34,556 nucleotides of DNA. Origin: Bacteroidia bacterium. Its GTDB lineage: Bacteria > Bacteroidota > Bacteroidia > Bacteroidales > VadinHA17. Location of the stretch: positions 1 to 34,556 of the forward strand of contig JAPLEC010000427.1 of NCBI GenBank assembly GCA_026391515.1, given 5' to 3'. The notes beneath the pieces are model-generated. The model ran no database searches, was not told the DNA's origin, and saw only the letters and a list, made by a program, of their open reading frames with translations. Position 1 is the first letter of the stretch, and every line of letters begins with the position of its first letter. Below, piece by piece: positions 31,562 to 34,556 of this stretch. Made by a program: the position numbers and the translations under genes.

Positions 31562-32488
31562 TCAACGGTATTTCCTGTTTTCATCCTCAAGGATATTGAG
31601 ATAGCTTTTGTAGCGCAAAGGATCTATGAGCTTGTTTTCAACTGCATTTCTGACAGCACAGTCAGGTTCATCAAGATGAAGACAATTATAAAACCTGCAA
31701 TTTTTTGAAATTCTGAATATTTCCGGGAAAAAATGATAAATTTCATTCCTGTTCATATCTACAACACCAAATCCCCTGATACCGGGAGAATCGATAATAA
31801 ATCCCTCAAAAGGCATTTTATGCATTTCGGGAAATGTGGTAACATGCTTACCCTGTTTATGATAATCAGATACTTCTTCAGTTTTTAAATTAAGTGCCGG
31901 ATTTAATATGTTTAATAATGTAGTTTTCCCTACTCCGGAATTACCTGCAATGAGACTGATCCTGTCTTTCATTTTTTCTTTCAGAATATCAGTCCCGGAG
32001 TTGCTGATCAGTGATAATCTGAAACACTCATACCCTATTTTACTGTAGAGTGAGATTAGATACTCCATGCGTTCTGTCTCCTTTTTCCCATACAGATCAA
32101 CTTTATTGATAATAATGTTAGCAGGCACCCTGTAGGCTTCAGCAGTGATCAGAAATCTGTCAATGAATTCGACTGGTGTTTCAGGAAGTATTATCGTTAT
32201 CATCAGGAATGCCTGGTCAATGTTTGCTGCAATTATCTGGGATTCCTTTGAAAGATTTGAAGCTTTCCTGAGGATATAATTCTTACGTTCAAGAACTTCA
32301 GTAATTATACCTGAATTTGTACTTCTTTCAAATTCAAATAAAACATTGTCACCTACCGCAACAGGATTTGTTGTCCGAAGCTCTTTTACCCGGAATTTGC
32401 CTTTGATGGTACATCCAATTACTTCTCCTTTTTTATTCAGAACTTTGTACCTGCTTCCTGTTGATTTTATTACAAGACCTTTTTCCAA
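31562..32488 (-). CDS. rsgA: ribosome small-subunit-dependent GTPase A
   Basis: RsgA helps the 30S ribosomal subunit mature by GTP hydrolysis. The 308-residue protein shows the circularly permuted GTPase order: an OB-fold start (VIKSTGSRYKVLNKKGEVIG), G4 NKVD at residues 128-131, G1 GNSGVGKTTLLN from residue 182, G3 DSPGIRGFG from 233, and a C-terminal zinc knuckle with Cys264, Cys269, His271 and Cys277. No ATG precedes the conserved start in frame; the codon at 32486-32488 is TTG, and a -7 box lies 18 bases further upstream, leaving a very short leader. It is followed after 66 bases by the hybrid kinase gene. Confidence 0.96.
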   Translation of the reverse strand: MEKGLVIKSTGSRYKVLNKKGEVIGCTIKGKFRVKELRTTNPVAVGDNVLFEFERSTNSGIITEVLERKNYILRKASNLSKESQIIAANIDQAFLMITIILPETPVEFIDRFLITAEAYRVPANIIINKVDLYGKKETERMEYLISLYSKIGYECFRLSLISNSGTDILKEKMKDRISLIAGNSGVGKTTLLNILNPALNLKTEEVSDYHKQGKHVTTFPEMHKMPFEGFIIDSPGIRGFGVVDMNRNEIYHFFPEIFRISKNCRFYNCLHLDEPDCAVRNAVENKLIDPLRYKSYLNILEDENRKYR

Positions 32489-32506
32489 ATGTTCATTGGT
32501 TTATAA

Positions 32507-32514
32507 CAAAATTA
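32507..32514 (-). promoter_or_regulatory. Bacteroidota -7 box (TAATTTTG) before rsgA
   Basis: The minus strand reads TAATTTTG, matching TAnnTTTG, 18 bases before the TTG start codon. This supports the TTG start, because transcription would begin only about 10 bases ahead of it. No clear -33 TTTG is visible. Confidence 0.5.
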
Positions 32515-32551
32515 AATCCTTTTTATTCATCCTCTGCGGCAGAAATGAAAA

Positions 32552-32617
32552 TCCTTTGTGAATCCTGGTCCTTTGTGGTTAAAAAGAAATATTATTTAAC
32601 CACTAAGAGCACAAAGG
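32552..32617. repeat. CACTAAG-type dyad repeat, second copy
   Basis: CCTTTGTGGTTAA (32570-32582) and TTAACCACTAAGAGCACAAAGG (32596-32617) form an imperfect inverted repeat with a 13-base A/T loop, preceded by another CCTTTGTG unit at 32552. It is related to the repeat at 9920-10014, sharing the TGGTTAA/TTAACCA core and the CACTAAG unit. Confidence 0.65.
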
Positions 32618-32859
32618 AATCACGATAGCTATGTAATACTTCAGAATTAAAGTAACAATTTCTATTCTCAATGTTAACTACCCCCTTTCTTATTTCCCCC
32701 AGGGGGGAAAGGATTTATTTGGCTTCCCGCCTCAGCGGGATTGGGAAGGGGGTATTTTGAATTAATAAGGAAACAAAACAAACTAAGGAGAAGTATTTAA
32801 TAAAACTGTTACATGAATTGTGAAGAAATACATAGCTATCGGGACACTAAGAGCACAAA
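32601..32859. repeat. composite element bounded by direct and inverted repeats
   Basis: CACTAAGAGCACAAA occurs exactly at 32601-32615 and again at 32845-32859. Inside these, CGATAGCTATGTAATACTTCA (32623-32643) and TGAAGAAATACATAGCTATCG (32821-32841) are inverted and match at 19 of 21 positions. The compound palindrome at 32679-32754 lies between the inverted arms. This resembles a small non-autonomous element with terminal inverted repeats and flanking direct repeats, possibly with another element inserted in it. Confidence 0.5.
32679..32754. repeat. compound palindrome, copy C
   Basis: The outer arm TACCCCCTTTC pairs with GGGAAGGGGGTA. Inside are TTTCCCCCAGGGGGGAAA and TCCCGCCTCAGCGGGA. The plan (outer stem, pyrimidine/purine hairpin, then a CCCGC/GCGGG hairpin) is the same as in copies A and B, although the sequences differ. 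Confidence 0.75.
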
Positions 32860-32878
32860 AGAAATAAGTCTGTTCTCG

Positions 32879-34105
32879 TTAATTATCCGAAGCCATCAGC
32901 AGGAATGGCTTCATTTCAAAGCTGTGATAATATGGTCTCAGCCTTTCAGTGTTATAATCTGATAATTTGACAATCTTCTTTGATGATGCTACAACATCAA
33001 TTGGCACATTGTCGTAACGGCCGTTTTGGAGCACAACAATACGACCATGAACACCTTTAAGTATAAGGTCAAGAGCCAGGTTTCCATAAGCCATCGGTAC
33101 AATCGAATCAAGGAAATCCGGATCGCCGCCACGAACCATATAGCCAAGCTTCTGGTTGATGATATTGATAGTTTTGCCGTTATTGTATTTTCCGGATAAT
33201 TCTTTTATTTTCTGTGAAACAACGTCTCCAATACCTCCCAGTTTAGCATGTCCGTATGCATCCTTTTCGCTATCGGTAAAGATCATCTCGCCGCCTTTGA
33301 ACATTGCTCCTTCAGAGACAAGAACTATTGAATACTTGCTGGGGTTTTGATTCCTGTCTTCAACAAGAAGTTTTGTAAGTAATTCAATATCAAATTTATA
33401 TTCTGGTATTACACATCGGTTTGCCGAACCGGCCATAGTAGGAAGCATTGCAGTAAATCCGGCATAACGACCGAATACTTCAAGGACCATAATTCTTTCG
33501 TGTGACCCGGCTGAGGTCCTCAGGGTATTCGTCATTTGGATGGTTCGTGTTACACAGGTGCTGAAGCCTATGCAGTAATCTGTACCCGGAACATCGTTAT
33601 CCATTGTTTTTGGAATTGCGACAACTTTGACACCTTTTTTGTAAAGATGGACTCCATAACTAAGAGTATCATCTCCGCCAATAGGAACCAGATAATCAAC
33701 GCCAAGCCATTCAAGGTTTTTAATTATCTCGGGGGTAAGGTCATTCATTTCTGCATTATAGGTTCCCTGAAGATGTTCAGGGACGGTGGATTTTGACATG
33801 TGGCTGGGCCGTGTTCTTGATGTGTGCAGAAAAGTCCCTCCTGTCCGGCCGGCTTTATTAACGACATTATCTGATAATATCTCGTAACAGTTGCTGTTGT
33901 CTGCTTTGATATCCCTGATTATTTCTGTAATACCTGCCCAGCCTCTGCGCAGCCCTATTACTTTATAACCTTCTCGGTTTGCGCGTATTGTAACTGCACG
34001 TATTGCCGGGTTAAGACCCGGAACATCTCCTCCTCCGGTTAGAATAGCAATAATCCCTTTTGTCTTCGGTATTGAAATGTTGCTTAGCTTTTCCTTTGTT
34101 GCCAT
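32879..34105 (-). CDS. 6-phosphofructokinase with pyrophosphate-type residues
   Basis: This glycolytic enzyme phosphorylates fructose 6-phosphate. The 408-residue protein has the family motifs ILTGGGDVPGLNPAIRAV, GRTGGTFLHTSRTRP, PIGGDDTLSYG, AIPKTMDNDVPGTDYCIGF with catalytic Asp169 and Asp171, and EVFGRYAGFTA. Asp146 stands where ATP-dependent enzymes have glycine (Gly104 in E. coli), and Lys166 where E. coli has Gly124. Asp plus Lys at these two places is the known mark of pyrophosphate-dependent enzymes, so the phosphate donor is probably PPi and the reaction reversible. The ATG (34103-34105) follows a -7 box. Neighbours are rsgA and a Crp/Fnr regulator. Confidence 0.93.
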   Translation of the reverse strand: MATKEKLSNISIPKTKGIIAILTGGGDVPGLNPAIRAVTIRANREGYKVIGLRRGWAGITEIIRDIKADNSNCYEILSDNVVNKAGRTGGTFLHTSRTRPSHMSKSTVPEHLQGTYNAEMNDLTPEIIKNLEWLGVDYLVPIGGDDTLSYGVHLYKKGVKVVAIPKTMDNDVPGTDYCIGFSTCVTRTIQMTNTLRTSAGSHERIMVLEVFGRYAGFTAMLPTMAGSANRCVIPEYKFDIELLTKLLVEDRNQNPSKYSIVLVSEGAMFKGGEMIFTDSEKDAYGHAKLGGIGDVVSQKIKELSGKYNNGKTINIINQKLGYMVRGGDPDFLDSIVPMAYGNLALDLILKGVHGRIVVLQNGRYDNVPIDVVASSKKIVKLSDYNTERLRPYYHSFEMKPFLLMASDN

Positions 34106-34127
34106 ATTCCTTATTTTTTTAAGACCT

Positions 34128-34135
34128 CAAAAATA
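34128..34135 (-). promoter_or_regulatory. Bacteroidota -7 box (TATTTTTG) before the phosphofructokinase gene
   Basis: The minus strand reads TATTTTTG, 22 bases before the ATG at 34105, matching TAnnTTTG. No TTTG is seen at the -33 position in the AT-rich gap. Confidence 0.5.
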
Positions 34136-34207
34136 TAATATTTTAAGATTATTTTGATGGATTAACTGCAATATTTACCCGTTTGATATAAGGTGAGATG
34201 AATTACT

Positions 34208-34556
34208 CTATCCTCTTTTTGAAAGGATTTCAAGCTTGTTAATATCAACCACTTCAATGGTTTTACCAAACATTTTAATGATTTCTTCCTTTTTAAAATC
34301 AGAGAGTGTCCTGATCACATTGGCAGTGCTCATACCTATATAGTCTGCAATCTCCTGGCGTGAAACAGGAAGGTCGAAAATTCTGGTATTATAAATTTCT
34401 TTGGTAAAATATAAGAGAACAAATGCAACCCGGCCAACAAGATTTTTTTGCCTTATGTCAAGTGTTTGATTTATAATCTTATCATTGATTTTGGAAATTT
34501 TTGTCAGCAGACCCATGGCAAATCCACCATTCTTCATAAAAAGGTTTTTGATAAAC
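34208..34556 (-). CDS. Crp/Fnr-family regulator, C-terminal part (cut by window edge)
   Basis: The frame is open to the window edge at 34556 (FIKNLFMKNGGFAMGLLTKI), so the ATG at 34537 is internal and the true start lies outside. The visible 115 residues are the end of the long dimer helix and the winged-helix DNA-binding domain of Crp/Fnr regulators: NLVGRVAFVLLYFTKEIY, then the helix-turn-helix VSRQEIADYIGMSTANVIRT with LSDFKKEEIIKMFGKTIEVV and the wing. The effector-binding domain is not visible, so the signal cannot be told. It is upstream of the phosphofructokinase gene on the same strand, with a 102-base gap and a promoter box between them. Confidence 0.88.
   Translation of the reverse strand, partial: FIKNLFMKNGGFAMGLLTKISKINDKIINQTLDIRQKNLVGRVAFVLLYFTKEIYNTRIFDLPVSRQEIADYIGMSTANVIRTLSDFKKEEIIKMFGKTIEVVDINKLEILSKRG

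Larger units (their letters stand above)
32489..32878. other. 390-base intergenic region upstream of rsgA, filled with repeats
   Basis: This gap lies between rsgA and the phosphofructokinase gene, both on the minus strand. It holds the rsgA -7 box, a CACTAAG-type dyad, a compound palindrome, a pair of 21-base inverted repeats and a 15-base direct repeat, each listed separately. No reading frame of coding character and no RNA gene are recognised. Confidence 0.6.

Overview
The window looks like a chromosomal segment of a Bacteroidota bacterium, most likely in or near the order Bacteroidales. Three things point there: AT-rich DNA with almost no Shine-Dalgarno sequences but repeated TAnnTTTG boxes (the Bacteroidota -7 promoter element) at sensible distances from starts; an ATP synthase operon led by bactofilin and AtpZ with a signal-peptide-bearing AtpB; and many Bacteroidota-type families (LytS/LytTR pair, MnmH, TrhP-like U32, large AsmA-like protein, hybrid sensor kinase). 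No phage, integrase, transposase, CRISPR array, rRNA or tRNA was seen.

Layout. 1-3845 (minus) is an F-type ATP synthase operon: bactofilin, atpZ, a small membrane protein, atpB, atpE, atpF, atpH and the start of atpA. atpH is broken by an internal deletion plus frameshift. 3990-6674 (minus) is the DUF177-rpmF-plsX-fabH cluster of lipid initiation and ribosome assembly. 6857-9906 (plus) is a four-gene envelope-sensing module: two LiaI/LiaF-like membrane proteins, a LytS-type kinase and a LytTR regulator. 10041-11290 (minus) holds yidD and a membrane methyltransferase. 11327-16862 (minus) is a tight five-gene operon: LolA-like periplasmic protein, two FtsX/MacB-type permeases, an ABC ATPase and an outer-membrane beta-barrel, which reads as one trans-envelope machine. 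17439-18851 (plus) is a GH16-fold protein behind three helical repeats whose catalytic glutamates are replaced. 19043-21473 (plus) is an ECF sigma factor, anti-sigma factor and beta-barrel protein, preceded by a likely self-recognised ECF promoter and followed by a strong terminator. 21613-27582 (plus) carries a ThiF/MoeB-like enzyme, an AsmA-like protein with a histidine kinase, and a U32 protein. 27584-32488 (minus) carries mnmH, a very large hybrid kinase that has lost its phospho-accepting histidine and ATP-site residues, and rsgA. 32879-34556 (minus) holds a phosphofructokinase with pyrophosphate-type residues and the C-terminal part of a Crp/Fnr regulator.

The intergenic DNA is unusual. 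Several copies of GC-rich compound palindromes (an outer stem enclosing two hairpins), a 161-bp nested palindrome with a 19-bp perfect hairpin, and CACTAAG-type dyads occupy most gaps longer than 100 bp. The strongest candidates for new biology are the GH16-like pseudoenzyme, the degenerate hybrid kinase with an intact last receiver, the five-gene LolA-like/ABC/beta-barrel operon, and the ECF-controlled protein with a CXXCH and His/Asp-rich leader. All function calls come from reading the sequence; no database search was possible.
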